A stretch of 13,957 nt of DNA from contig DASXXM010000381.1 of NCBI GenBank assembly GCA_036503065.1, positions 1 through 13,957 of the forward strand, given 5' to 3'. Shown here piece by piece: positions 1 to 10,203 of the stretch. The position numbers and the translations under genes were made by a program. The DNA is from DATEPR01 sp036503065 (lineage in GTDB: Bacteria; Actinomycetota; Actinomycetes; Mycobacteriales; Pseudonocardiaceae). The notes under the pieces were generated by a model that searched no databases, had not been told where the DNA came from, and saw only the letters and a list, made by a program, of their open reading frames with translations. The first letter of the stretch is position 1. Every line of letters begins with the position of its first letter.

Positions 1-423
1 GCCGTGATCAGCGTGCTCGGCGTGCCGATGAGCCTGGTGCTGGGGCCGATCGCGGCCCGGCAGCGCAGCCAGAGCGGCTGGCTGGTCGGCCTGTCGCTGA
101 TCGGCGCGACCGGGGTACTCGGCCTGCTGCTCGCGCCGGGCGCCGCGCCGTGGCTGTGGTCGGTGTGCGCCGGCGTCGGAATGGGTGTCTTCGCCATCGC
201 GGTCGCGCTGATTCCGTTGCGCACCAGGACATCCGCGGACACCAGGGCGCTGTCCACGATGACCCAGGGCGTCGGCTACCTACTCGCCGCGATCGGCCCA
301 CTGGCCGTCGGGCTGCTGCACGGGGCGACCGGCAACTGGACCGCGGCCCTGGTGGTCATGCTGGCCGGCATCGCGGTACAGATCGGCTTCGGCCTGTTCG
401 CCGGCCGCCCCGGCTACGTCTAG
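1..423 (+). CDS. MFS transporter, CynX/NimT-like, C-terminal part (5' end outside window)
   Basis: The open frame enters at base 1 and ends at TAG 421-423, giving 140 residues of an integral membrane protein. Hydrophobic stretches separated by short basic loops (around ARQRSQS and PLRTRTSADTR) look like the last four or so helices of a 12-helix major facilitator. The segment around LIPLRTRTSADTRALSTMTQ, followed by GVGYLLAAIGPLAVGLLHG and a TGNW loop, resembles the C-terminal half of the CynX/NimT (cyanate / 2-nitroimidazole) transporter branch. That is recognition from memory, not a search. The substrate cannot be told from this fragment. It converges on mtr across the repeat region that follows. 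Confidence is good for an MFS transporter and moderate for the subfamily. Confidence 0.8.
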   Translation, partial: AVISVLGVPMSLVLGPIAARQRSQSGWLVGLSLIGATGVLGLLLAPGAAPWLWSVCAGVGMGVFAIAVALIPLRTRTSADTRALSTMTQGVGYLLAAIGPLAVGLLHGATGNWTAALVVMLAGIAVQIGFGLFAGRPGYV

Positions 424-455
424 AACACCGGTCGGGCACTCGACCCACGCTCCAG

Positions 456-464
456 TTGTCCACA
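456..464 (+). promoter_or_regulatory. DnaA-box-like site 1 (TTGTCCACA)
   Basis: This is an exact match to TTGTCCACA, the preferred DnaA box of high-GC actinobacteria such as Streptomyces. It belongs to repeat copy 1. The match is direct; binding by DnaA is inferred from the known consensus. Confidence 0.5.
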
Positions 465-503
465 ACCCACGCGAATCAAGTCGCACTCACGCTCAAGATC
501 GAA

Positions 504-509
504 TAGAAT
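504..509 (+). promoter_or_regulatory. -10-like hexamer TAGAAT in repeat copy 1
   Basis: TAGAAT fits the TAnnnT -10 consensus of vegetative actinobacterial promoters. It recurs as TAGACT at 614-619 and TAGGAT at 722-727, each directly after the conserved AAGATCGA block. No conserved -35 hexamer lies at a standard distance and no gene starts just downstream, so the promoter reading is weak. Confidence 0.25.
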
Positions 510-564
510 GGAAACTGGGGGGATCCCCGCGCCCTGAGCCGCGAAAATGCGGCGGGCCACGAAG

Positions 565-573
565 TTGTCCACA
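565..573 (+). promoter_or_regulatory. DnaA-box-like site 2 (TTGTCCACA)
   Basis: Second exact TTGTCCACA, 109 bp after the first and in the same orientation, followed by GG as in site 3. Confidence 0.5.
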
Positions 574-673
574 GGTTCGGTCAAAGTTGTGGCGCGCCCT
601 TCCCAAGATCGAATAGACTGGAATCGGGGGGATCTTCGAGTCTTGACCTGCGAAAATGCGGCCAACTATAGAG

Positions 674-682
674 TTGTCCACA
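674..682 (+). promoter_or_regulatory. DnaA-box-like site 3 (TTGTCCACA)
   Basis: Third exact TTGTCCACA, again 109 bp on and in the same orientation. Three identical 9-mers at equal spacing within 230 bp are unlikely by chance. The array is not next to any replication gene in this window. Confidence 0.5.
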
Positions 683-779
683 GGTCCGATCAATGCCGCT
701 GCGCGCTGTTCCAAGATCGACTAGGATGGACACGGGGGTGGGCCCGAGTTCGTCGGCCGTGTGGCAACGTTCGAACAGC

Positions 780-864
780 GCCTGCCCGACCTGGCCCGCG
801 ACCCGGCCGAACGGGCCGCGCTCACCGTGGCCGTGCTGCGTGGCGTCGTGCGTGTCGGGCAGGC
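780..864. repeat. Inverted repeat downstream of mtr (11 bp arms)
   Basis: GCCTGCCCGAC (780-790) is complementary to GTCGGGCAGGC (854-864). Between them smaller GC-rich hairpins are possible, for example CGGCC 804-808 with GGCCG 814-818. It lies 29 bp beyond the mtr stop codon on the minus strand, so it could fold in the mtr 3' end and aid termination. There is no T-tract and the loop is long (63 nt). A GTG-started reading frame (761 onward) crosses it and runs into the mtr antisense; I do not regard it as a gene. Confidence 0.3.
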
Positions 865-892
865 CTGGATCTTCGGTTGCTCGGCCGGCGCG

Positions 893-2290
893 CTAGTCCA
901 GCGGCAGGTTGAGCAGGGCGTTCTCCACCAGTTCCGGCATGGCCGGGTGGATCCAGTACTGGCCCTGCGCCATCGAACGGGCGTCGAGGCCGAAGCTCAT
1001 TGCCTGGATCAGTGGCTGGATCACGGTGGGCGCCTGCGGTCCGATGATGTGCGCGCCCAGCAACTGTCCGGTGGCCGGATCGGCGATCAGCTTGGCGAAG
1101 CCGGTGGTGTCCTCCGTCGCCCAGCCGTACGCGATGCCGGCGTACTGCTGTTCGGACGTGACGAACCGCATGCCCCGCGCTTCGACCTGCGCCTCGGTCA
1201 GGCCGACCGACGCGATCTGCGGCGAACTGAACACCGCGTGCGGCACGAACCGGTGGTCCGCGGCCCTCGGTTCGTCCGGGTGCGCCAGGTTGTACCGGAC
1301 GATCCTGGCCTCGTGGTTGGCCACGTGCTTGAGCTGGTACGCCGAGCTGATGTCGCCCAGCGCGTAGATGCCGTCCACGTTGGTCCGCTGGTACTCGTCG
1401 ACCTCGACCAGACCGGTCGGACCGACCGTGACGCCGGTCGCGGCCACGTCGAGCAGGTCCGTGTTCGGCCGACGCCCGACGGCGACGAGCAGCGCGTCCG
1501 CGGCGACTGTCTCGGCGCCCCGCGGCCCTTCCAGGTGCAGCCGGACGGACTCGTCGATCCGTTCCACCCGAACGGTTTTCCGGTCCAGCCGGACGTCCCA
1601 GCGCCGCTGGGCCAGTTCGGTGAACCGGGCACTGATCGCCGCGTCCTCGGCCCGCAGCAGCGCGCCGGAACGCGCCACCACGGTGACTTCGGTGCCGTAG
1701 GAACCGAAGATGTGCGCGAACTCGGCCGCGATGAACCCGCTGCCCAGGATCACCAGCCTGCGGGGCAGTGAGTCCAGCCGCATCACAGTGTCGCTGGTGT
1801 GGTAGCCCGACTCGGCCAGGCCGGGGATCTCCGGGACGACCGGCCTGCTGCCGGCGGCCAGCACGATCCGGTCGGCGGTGATCGTCTCGGTCCGGCCTGC
1901 CACGTCGATGTCGAGCGTCTTCTGACCGGTGAACCTGGCCAGCCCGGGAAAGACCGTGACGTTGCGGTTGTCCGGGTGGCCGGTGCGGTACTCCCGGCCC
2001 GCCGACGCGATCGGGTCGATCCGGCCGAAGATCCGGTCCCGCACGTCGGTCCACCGCACGTCGTGCAGCTCACTGTCCACACCGAACCGTGCGCCGTCGG
2101 TGGCGTGGTACGCGAGGTCGGCGGTGTGCACGAACATCTTCGTCGGAATGCACCCGACGTTGAGGCAGGTGCCGCCGAAAACGCCCTTCTCCACCTCGGC
2201 CACCCGCCAGTCGGCGAACTCCGGACCGAGAATGGAGTTGCCGGAGCCGGTACCGATGATCACCAGGTCGAAGTGCCGCACGTCCGTCAT
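893..2290 (-). CDS. mtr: Mycothione reductase
   Basis: This is an FAD- and NADPH-dependent flavoprotein disulfide reductase that reduces oxidised mycothiol (mycothione) in the cytosol, the actinobacterial counterpart of glutathione reductase. It has 465 residues, close to the ~460 of known Mtr. It shows an N-terminal FAD-binding GTGSGNS (13-19) and the redox disulfide GGTCLNVGC (Cys42, Cys47). A second Rossmann motif, ILGSGFIAAEFA, binds NADPH, and there is an ALGD FAD motif. The C-terminal catalytic IHPAMPELVE has the His448/Glu453 pair. The GTGSGNS start and IPTKMFV segment separate Mtr from lipoamide dehydrogenase. I chose ATG at 2290 because MTDVRHFDLVIIG matches family N-termini. GTG at 2329 would add 13 unlikely residues. 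It lies 57 bp downstream of the PEBP gene on the same strand, so co-transcription is likely. Confidence 0.93.
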   Translation of the reverse strand: MTDVRHFDLVIIGTGSGNSILGPEFADWRVAEVEKGVFGGTCLNVGCIPTKMFVHTADLAYHATDGARFGVDSELHDVRWTDVRDRIFGRIDPIASAGREYRTGHPDNRNVTVFPGLARFTGQKTLDIDVAGRTETITADRIVLAAGSRPVVPEIPGLAESGYHTSDTVMRLDSLPRRLVILGSGFIAAEFAHIFGSYGTEVTVVARSGALLRAEDAAISARFTELAQRRWDVRLDRKTVRVERIDESVRLHLEGPRGAETVAADALLVAVGRRPNTDLLDVAATGVTVGPTGLVEVDEYQRTNVDGIYALGDISSAYQLKHVANHEARIVRYNLAHPDEPRAADHRFVPHAVFSSPQIASVGLTEAQVEARGMRFVTSEQQYAGIAYGWATEDTTGFAKLIADPATGQLLGAHIIGPQAPTVIQPLIQAMSFGLDARSMAQGQYWIHPAMPELVENALLNLPLD

Positions 2291-2347
2291 CCCCTGTCGC
2301 ACCCTATGTCCGTCGTTGCCAACGCCCACCCCGATCCGGTGATTCCG

Positions 2348-2893
2348 TCAGGCCGCGTAGAGCGGTGTGATGATCGCCCTGGCCAGGGTGTGGAACACCA
2401 GGTTGAAGCTCGCCACGGCCGGCGTCACGGATTCCCGGTCCAGTTCCAGCGACGGCACGTCGACGGCGTGCACGACGTAGTAGTAGCGGTGTGCCCGGTC
2501 GCCGGACGGCGGTGCCGCGCCGCCGAAGGCCTTGGCGCCGAAGTCGCTGCGGACGTGGAACGCGCCATCGGGCAGGGAGCCGTCGTCGTCGCCGGCACCG
2601 GCGGTCAGTTCGGTCACCGATGCCGGGATGTCCACCACGAACCAGTGCCAGAAACCGGAGGGTGTCGGGGCGTCCGGGTCGAAGCAGGTGACCACGTAGC
2701 TCCGGGTGCCCGCCGGGGCGCCGGACCAGCTCAGTTGCGGCGAGATGTTCTCACCGCCGGCACCCATGCCGTCGAACACCTGCTTCTTGGACTTCGGCTG
2801 ACCGTCCTGAACGTCCGTCGACGTCACGGTGAACGACGGCACCGGCGGCAGCTGGCGGTACGGGTCGGCGGCTACTGGGCGTTCCAGACTCAT
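2348..2893 (-). CDS. YbhB/YbcL family PEBP-like protein (Raf kinase inhibitor-like)
   Basis: This 181-residue soluble protein belongs to the phosphatidylethanolamine-binding protein superfamily. The family signatures are NISPQLSW (49-56), the DPDAP loop (72-76) followed by GFWHW (80-84), and an FGGAAPPSGD...HRYYYVVHA segment that forms the rest of the ligand pocket. Bacterial members bind anionic or phosphate-bearing ligands, but their roles are mostly unknown, so I assign none. No signal peptide is seen. ATG at 2893 is preceded by GAGGA at a good distance; a longer frame reaching 2932 has no such site. It is upstream of mtr on the same strand and divergent from the methyltransferase gene. 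A link to thiol metabolism is only suggested by position. Confidence 0.88.
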   Translation of the reverse strand: MSLERPVAADPYRQLPPVPSFTVTSTDVQDGQPKSKKQVFDGMGAGGENISPQLSWSGAPAGTRSYVVTCFDPDAPTPSGFWHWFVVDIPASVTELTAGAGDDDGSLPDGAFHVRSDFGAKAFGGAAPPSGDRAHRYYYVVHAVDVPSLELDRESVTPAVASFNLVFHTLARAIITPLYAA

Positions 2894-2972
2894 CGAGATG
2901 TCCTCACTCCAGGTGGGTTCGATGCAACACAACCTATCGATCTGGTGCGGCCGACGCGATCGCGGTCGCGCT

Positions 2973-3020
2973 GGGTGACAATATGAGGCAGTAGCCCCGC
3001 CATACGCTCGTGTGTCACCC
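2973..3020. promoter_or_regulatory. Inverted repeat in the PEBP / methyltransferase divergent promoter region
   Basis: GGGTGACA (2973-2980) and TGTCACCC (3013-3020) are perfect 8 bp inverted arms, 40 bp apart arm to arm, between two divergent genes. The spacing is about four helical turns, which would put both sites on the same DNA face. It may be an operator for a dimeric or looping regulator. The regulator is unknown and no promoter hexamers are clear. Confidence 0.4.
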
Positions 3021-3063
3021 TATTGGCGGTATCGGACCAGTGAGCGCTCCGGGTACCCCGGGC

Positions 3064-3070
3064 AGGAGGA
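3064..3070 (+). promoter_or_regulatory. Ribosome binding site of the methyltransferase gene
   Basis: AGGAGGA lies 8 bases before ATG 3079. It decides this start over in-frame upstream codons such as GTG 3010, which has no comparable site. Confidence 0.8.
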
Positions 3071-3078
3071 GCTGCGGC

Positions 3079-3900
3079 ATGGAACGGCCAGAGCGGACGC
3101 TGGGCAAGATCGACGTCGACAGACCGTCGTCCGCCCGGATCTACGACTATTTCCTTGGTGGGGCGCACAACTTCGAGGTCGACCGCCTCGCCGCGGAGGA
3201 GATCGCGAAGGTCCACCCCGCGATCGGCAGCGCCATGCGGGCCAACCGGTCGTACTTGCGTCGCGCCGTGAACTATTTGGGCCATTCGGGTGTTGAGCAG
3301 TTTTTGGACCTCGGCTCCGGCATCCCCACGGTGGGCAACGTCCACGAGATCGCGCACCGCGCGAATCCAGCCGCCCGGGTGGTCTATGTGGACATCGAGC
3401 CGATCGCCGTGACCCACAGCAACACGATCCTGGCCGGCGACGACCACGCCATCGCGATCCGCGCCGACCTGCGCGACGCCGAGCAGGTGCTGTCCCATCC
3501 CGGCGTGACCGGGCTGCTGGACCTGTCCCGCCCGATCGGCCTGATCCTGGCCGGCGTGCTGCAGTACGTGCCGGACGAGGACGACCCGGCCGGCATGATC
3601 GCGAACTACGTCGGCCGCATCGCCCAGGGCAGCTACGTGGCCATGTCGCATCCCTCGATGGACGAACTGACCTCCGAACGGGTGGCGGGCGCCACCGCGG
3701 CCAGCGGCCTGTACCAGCGCACCGACACACCGTTCCACTACCGCACCAGGGCGCGGTTCGAGACCTTCTTCGACGGCCTGGACCTGGTCGAACCCGGTGT
3801 CGTGCACATGTGGGACTGGCGCCCGGAACTCGGCGCCGAGACCGAGGACCTCGACGGCCAGGTGACCGGCTACGCGGGCGTCGGCCGCAAACGGCACTAG
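3079..3900 (+). CDS. S-adenosyl-L-methionine-dependent methyltransferase (Methyltransf_19 family)
   Basis: This 273-residue protein belongs to the actinobacteria-rich SAM methyltransferase family often called SAM-MT or DUF574. Near the N-terminus is the family hallmark PSSARIYDYFLGGAHNF (16-32). The SAM-binding motif I is FLDLGSGIPT (75-84) and the acidic motif II is VYVDIEP (102-108). The LILAGVLQYVPDEDDP stretch and a C-terminal GYAGVGRK also fit the family. Members occur in many copies in Streptomyces and Pseudonocardiales genomes, and most have no known substrate, so none is proposed. A strong Shine-Dalgarno fixes the start. The cobalamin aptamer upstream of cobN begins only about 17 bp after the TAG stop, so read-through from this gene could feed the riboswitch leader. 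Confidence 0.9.
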   Translation: MERPERTLGKIDVDRPSSARIYDYFLGGAHNFEVDRLAAEEIAKVHPAIGSAMRANRSYLRRAVNYLGHSGVEQFLDLGSGIPTVGNVHEIAHRANPAARVVYVDIEPIAVTHSNTILAGDDHAIAIRADLRDAEQVLSHPGVTGLLDLSRPIGLILAGVLQYVPDEDDPAGMIANYVGRIAQGSYVAMSHPSMDELTSERVAGATAASGLYQRTDTPFHYRTRARFETFFDGLDLVEPGVVHMWDWRPELGAETEDLDGQVTGYAGVGRKRH

Positions 3901-3903
3901 CAT
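3898..3903 (+). promoter_or_regulatory. Possible -10 element for the cobN leader (TAGCAT)
   Basis: TAGCAT overlaps the TAG stop of the methyltransferase gene and matches TAnnnT. A start a few bases on would begin the RNA just before the aptamer P1 strand at 3917. No good -35 is visible, so transcription might instead come from the upstream gene. Confidence 0.2.
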
Positions 3904-3916
3904 GAGGTGACATCAA

Positions 3917-4065
3917 GCGTCGGCCACGGAGGAACCCGGTGCGAATCCGGGGCGATCCCGTCACTGTGACCGGTTAGCCGTCGTCCCACCGCATGGCCAC
4001 TGGAGAGATCCGGGAAGGCCGGGACGACGGCGGTGATCCGGGAGCCAGGAGACTCCGGCCGCCGC
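3917..4065 (+). ncRNA. Cobalamin (adenosylcobalamin) riboswitch upstream of cobN
   Basis: The conserved aptamer core is present. GGTGCGAATCCGGGGC runs from 3938, followed by the CCCGTCACTGTGACCGG segment. The B12 box GAGCCAGGAGACT is at 4042-4054. GCGTCGGCC (3917-3925) pairs with GGCCGCCGC (4057-4065) with one mismatch and closes the P1 helix. Aptamers of this class bind adenosylcobalamin or related corrinoids and usually repress cobalamin synthesis or uptake genes. Here the downstream gene is cobN, the expected target. No terminator with a T-tract follows. The start-site hairpin at 4097-4108 suggests translational control. Confidence 0.95.
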
Positions 4066-4077
4066 GACACGCCAACC

Positions 4078-4108
4078 CGGGGCGGACGACCCCGAGGAGG
4101 GATCCCTC
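4078..4108 (+). promoter_or_regulatory. Expression platform of the cobN riboswitch, with ribosome binding site inside a hairpin
   Basis: CGGGG (4078-4082) can pair with CCCCG (4090-4094). Directly after it, GAGG (4097-4100) can pair with CCTC (4105-4108) around a GATC loop; at DNA level this is the 12 bp palindrome GAGGGATCCCTC. The Shine-Dalgarno AGGAGG (4095-4100) lies largely in the second stem, next to the GTG start at 4109. A ligand-stabilised leader could therefore hide the ribosome binding site. The switching partner was not worked out. Confidence 0.55.
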
Positions 4109-7749
<3,641 letters not shown>

Positions 7750-7753
<4 letters not shown>

Positions 7754-8565
7754 CCGATCGCGGTGTCGTAGAGGTGGCTGATGTCGTCGTCGAAGTAGCT
7801 GCTGTAGGAGACCTGCGGGGTGTCGCCGCCCTGCTCGTAGCCGCCGATCACGCCCACAACGGTGCCATCGCCGGTGGTCGGGTCAATGTTCGTGACCCAC
7901 GGGCCGCCGCTGGTGCCGTCCGGGAAGTAGCCGCAATCGAACCGCAGCTGGTAACTGGCCGCCTGCCGGGTGACCGTGTCGCAGGTGGTCGGTTCCTCGC
8001 CGCCGTCCGGATAGCCGGTCACCCGGACGGGCAGGTCGAAGCCCAGGTTCGTGCCGAGCCGGTTGCCGCCTGTGACCTGCTGCACGGACCCGGGACTGCC
8101 TTGCTGGTGCACCACCAGAAAGGCGAAGTCCAGGTCCTGGTCGGCGTTGGCGAGCCAGCGCGGGTCGACGATCACCCTGCTGGGTGTCCAGACGCCGTAC
8201 GGGTCCTGGCCGTCGTGGTAGCCGGGCACGAACACGATGTCCGTGCGGTAGCCGCCGTTGTCGGTGACGCAGTGCGCCGCGGTCAACACCAGGTCGCCCA
8301 ACGGTGAGTCCACGACGCTGGCGGTGCAGTAGTGCCCGGTCAGGCCGTTCGCGCCCACGGTGAACAGCGCGCCCACGGTCGGCACACCCGGTGTTACTGG
8401 CGGCGCGGTCGCGCTCTGCTGCCGGCTGGTCCAGTGCTGGGCCGCCGCCGTGTTCTCGGTGCGCGACAAGGACCGAATGCCGGTCGCGTTCGACCCGCTC
8501 GCCGGCAGCGCGGTCACGGCCACGACGAGGACGGCCACCACACCCACCGCGCCTCGCAACGACAT
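7750..8565 (-). CDS. Secreted trypsin-like serine protease (S1 family)
   Basis: This 271-residue exported protease has an N-terminal signal peptide: MSLR, a hydrophobic core 6-20, and possible cleavage after the ALPASG/SNA region. A Ser/Thr/Pro-rich linker runs to about residue 63. The chymotrypsin-fold triad is visible as LTAAHC (His98), DLDFAFL (Asp146) and GTSGGPW (Ser219). Cys80-Cys99 and Cys195-Cys211 are likely disulfides, as in other S1 proteases. The substrate is unknown; the acidic Asp/Gly/Tyr-rich tail gives no clue. No strong Shine-Dalgarno precedes ATG 8565, but the signal peptide position supports this start. The gene is convergent with cobN (stops overlap at 7750-7753) and divergent from the M48 gene across 99 bp. 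Confidence 0.88.
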
Positions 8566-8664
8566 GACCCCAGATCATCACACCGCGATCGGAAAAGGGC
8601 TGGTAGAGCGGTTGAATTAGGAGACTCACAGCTTTCCGCCGATCCGGCGAATACGCTGGCGAGC

Positions 8665-9729
8665 ATGGAGTCCAACGGTCGTGGTGAAGCCGAACTCGTG
8701 CGGAGCACGGCCCGGATCCGCTTCCCCGGCATCAGCCCCCGCGCCTACGAGCATCCGGCCGATCGTGGCGCGCTGTCCACGTTGCGCTCGGTGCCCGGCT
8801 TCCCGGTCGTGCTCAAGGCGGTCTCCGGCGCGTTCAGCGAGCGCGGCGAACGGCTGCTGGCGCTGGGCAGCGCGGTGCGCGTCGGACCCAAGCAGTACCC
8901 GGTGCTGCACCGGCTGCGCGCCGAGTGCGCCGAGGTGCTGGACCTGGATCCGGTGCCGGAGATGTTCGTCACGCGCGATCCGTTCGCCAACGCCATGGCG
9001 ATCGGCCTCGACAAGCCGTTCGTGGTACTCACCACCGGGCTTGTCGAGATGTTGGACACCGAGGCGTTGCGTGTCGTCATCGGCCACGAACTCGGGCACG
9101 TGCTGTCCGGCCACGCCCTCTACCGGACGCTGCTGCTGCGGCTGCTCCGAATGATGCAGGGCATGTCGTGGATGCCGGTCGGCTACTGGGGCCTACGTGC
9201 CGTCGTCGCCGCGCTGCGCGAGTGGTACCGCAAGGCCGAACTGTCCGCCGACCGGGCCGGCCTGCTGTGCGCGCAAGACCCGGCCGCCGCGCTGCGCGGC
9301 CACGTGCTGCTGGCCGGTGCCGTCGATCCGGCCGAAGTGGACACCGCGGAGTTCCTGCGTCAGGCCGCCGACTACGAGTCCAATGGGGACGTACGGGACA
9401 GCGTGCTCAAACTGCTCAACACGATGGACGAGACCCATCCGCTCGCGGTCGTCCGCGCCGCGGAACTCCAGCGCTGGGCGGCGTCCGAGGAGTATCGAGC
9501 GATTCTCGGCGGCGACTACCCACGCCGCGACGGCGAACAGCCGACCAGCACGTGGACCGAGGACATGAAGGCCGCGGCCCGCTCGTACAAGGACTCGTTC
9601 GTCGAGTCGACCGACCCGTTGGCGAAGGTCATGAGCGAAGTGGGCGGCGTGATCTCGGACACCGCCAGCAAGGTGTGGCAGCGCTTCGGTGGCCGCTCGG
9701 ACGGTGGCCAGGTGCCGCCCGAGGAGTGA
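8665..9729 (+). CDS. M48-family zinc metallopeptidase
   Basis: This 354-residue protein has a gluzincin zinc site. HELGH (141-145) supplies two histidine ligands and the catalytic Glu142. Glu192 of ELSAD (192-196), the M48 ExxAD motif, supplies the third ligand. The TTGLVEML segment before the zinc helix also fits M48. A moderately hydrophobic stretch (about 156-184) lies between the two motifs and could associate with the membrane, but no clear signal peptide or multi-span topology like HtpX is seen. The C-terminus is charged. ATG 8665 was chosen because conserved-looking sequence starts after it and the upstream part of the frame is antisense to the protease. It appears to head a plus-strand run with the acetyltransferase gene 21 bp on. 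Substrate unknown. Confidence 0.88.
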   Translation: MESNGRGEAELVRSTARIRFPGISPRAYEHPADRGALSTLRSVPGFPVVLKAVSGAFSERGERLLALGSAVRVGPKQYPVLHRLRAECAEVLDLDPVPEMFVTRDPFANAMAIGLDKPFVVLTTGLVEMLDTEALRVVIGHELGHVLSGHALYRTLLLRLLRMMQGMSWMPVGYWGLRAVVAALREWYRKAELSADRAGLLCAQDPAAALRGHVLLAGAVDPAEVDTAEFLRQAADYESNGDVRDSVLKLLNTMDETHPLAVVRAAELQRWAASEEYRAILGGDYPRRDGEQPTSTWTEDMKAAARSYKDSFVESTDPLAKVMSEVGGVISDTASKVWQRFGGRSDGGQVPPEE

Positions 9730-9750
9730 AGTTGTGATATCCACGTCAAG

Positions 9751-10200
9751 GTGAGCGCCTACCCCGCATCCACGACCCTGCACCGCGAATGGGCCGCCGA
9801 TCTGACCCCCGACCGGCTGTACGCGCTGCTGCGGCTGCGGATCGCCGTCTTCGTGGTCGAGCAGGAGTGCCCGTACCAGGAGTTGGACGGGCGCGACCTC
9901 GAACCGACAACCCGGCACTTCTGGATCGCCCGCGACCAGCACGAGCCCCTTGCCTACCTGCGTCTGCTGGAGGATGCCGGCGGCCGCTTCCGCATCGGCC
10001 GGGTCTGTACCGCCACCAGCGCCCGAGGCACCGGCCTGTCCCGCCGTCTGATGGAGGCCGCACTGGCCGAGATCGGCGACCGCGGCGCGGTCCTGGAGGC
10101 CCAGGTTCAGGTGGCGGATCTGTACACGGCGTTCGGTTTTCGGCGGGAGGGCGAGCCGTATCTCGAAGACGGCATCCCACACATCACGATGCGCCGCTGA
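9751..10200 (+). CDS. GNAT family N-acetyltransferase, ElaA-like
   Basis: This 149-residue protein, the usual ElaA length (~150), uses acetyl-CoA to acetylate an unknown amine. The N-terminal RIAVFVVEQECPYQELDGRD (30-49) is the characteristic ElaA block. The acetyl-CoA loop is RVCTATSARGTGLSRRL (84-100), of the Q/RxxGxG/A type. The C-terminal YTAFGFRREGEPYLEDGIPH matches the end of GNAT proteins. The start is a GTG with only a poor ribosome binding site. It may rely on coupling to the M48 gene that ends 21 bp upstream. The next gene starts 3 bp after its stop. In M. tuberculosis a GCN5-type acetyltransferase (Rv2851c) lies directly beside the chelatase gene Rv2850c, as I recall, so this could be its ortholog. 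Confidence 0.88.
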   Translation: MSAYPASTTLHREWAADLTPDRLYALLRLRIAVFVVEQECPYQELDGRDLEPTTRHFWIARDQHEPLAYLRLLEDAGGRFRIGRVCTATSARGTGLSRRLMEAALAEIGDRGAVLEAQVQVADLYTAFGFRREGEPYLEDGIPHITMRR

Positions 10201-10203
10201 CCC

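Larger units (their letters stand above)
454..740. repeat. Tandem array, about 2.7 copies of a ~109 bp unit
   Basis: Three diverged copies in direct orientation fill most of the gene-free stretch 424-892. Anchors recur at a constant step. AGTTGTCCACA starts at 454, 563 and 672. AAGATCGA followed by (A/C)TAG(A/G)(A/C)TGGA starts at 495, 605 and 713. GCGAAAATGCGG starts at 541 and 650 and is missing from the third copy. G-runs of five or six follow each AAGATCGA block. The period is 108-110 bp. The blocks between anchors are less similar, so the conserved pieces look like protein-binding or promoter elements rather than a recent duplication. No credible protein is encoded here. Similar repeats can also arise as remnants of mobile intergenic elements, which I cannot test. 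Confidence 0.85.

Noticed and set aside
454..740. CRISPR array
   Set aside because: The period is ~109 bp, there are only three copies, the conserved blocks are short and separated, and no cas genes are present.
761..1771. Plus-strand frame of 336 codons over the repeat-array end and mtr
   Set aside because: Most of it is antisense to mtr, whose motifs are unambiguous. Only the first ~44 codons lie outside mtr and match nothing I know.
1799..2986. Plus-strand frame of 395 codons over mtr and the PEBP gene
   Set aside because: It is antisense to two well supported genes, and its composition is typical of a shadow frame.
8332..8664. N-terminal extension of the M48 gene back to 8332
   Set aside because: This part is antisense to the protease signal peptide region and reads as low-information Arg/Gly-rich sequence. 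ATG 8665 fits the family better.
9193..10182. Minus-strand frame opposite the M48 and acetyltransferase genes
   Set aside because: It spans two genes with clear motifs on the other strand and shows no domain of its own.
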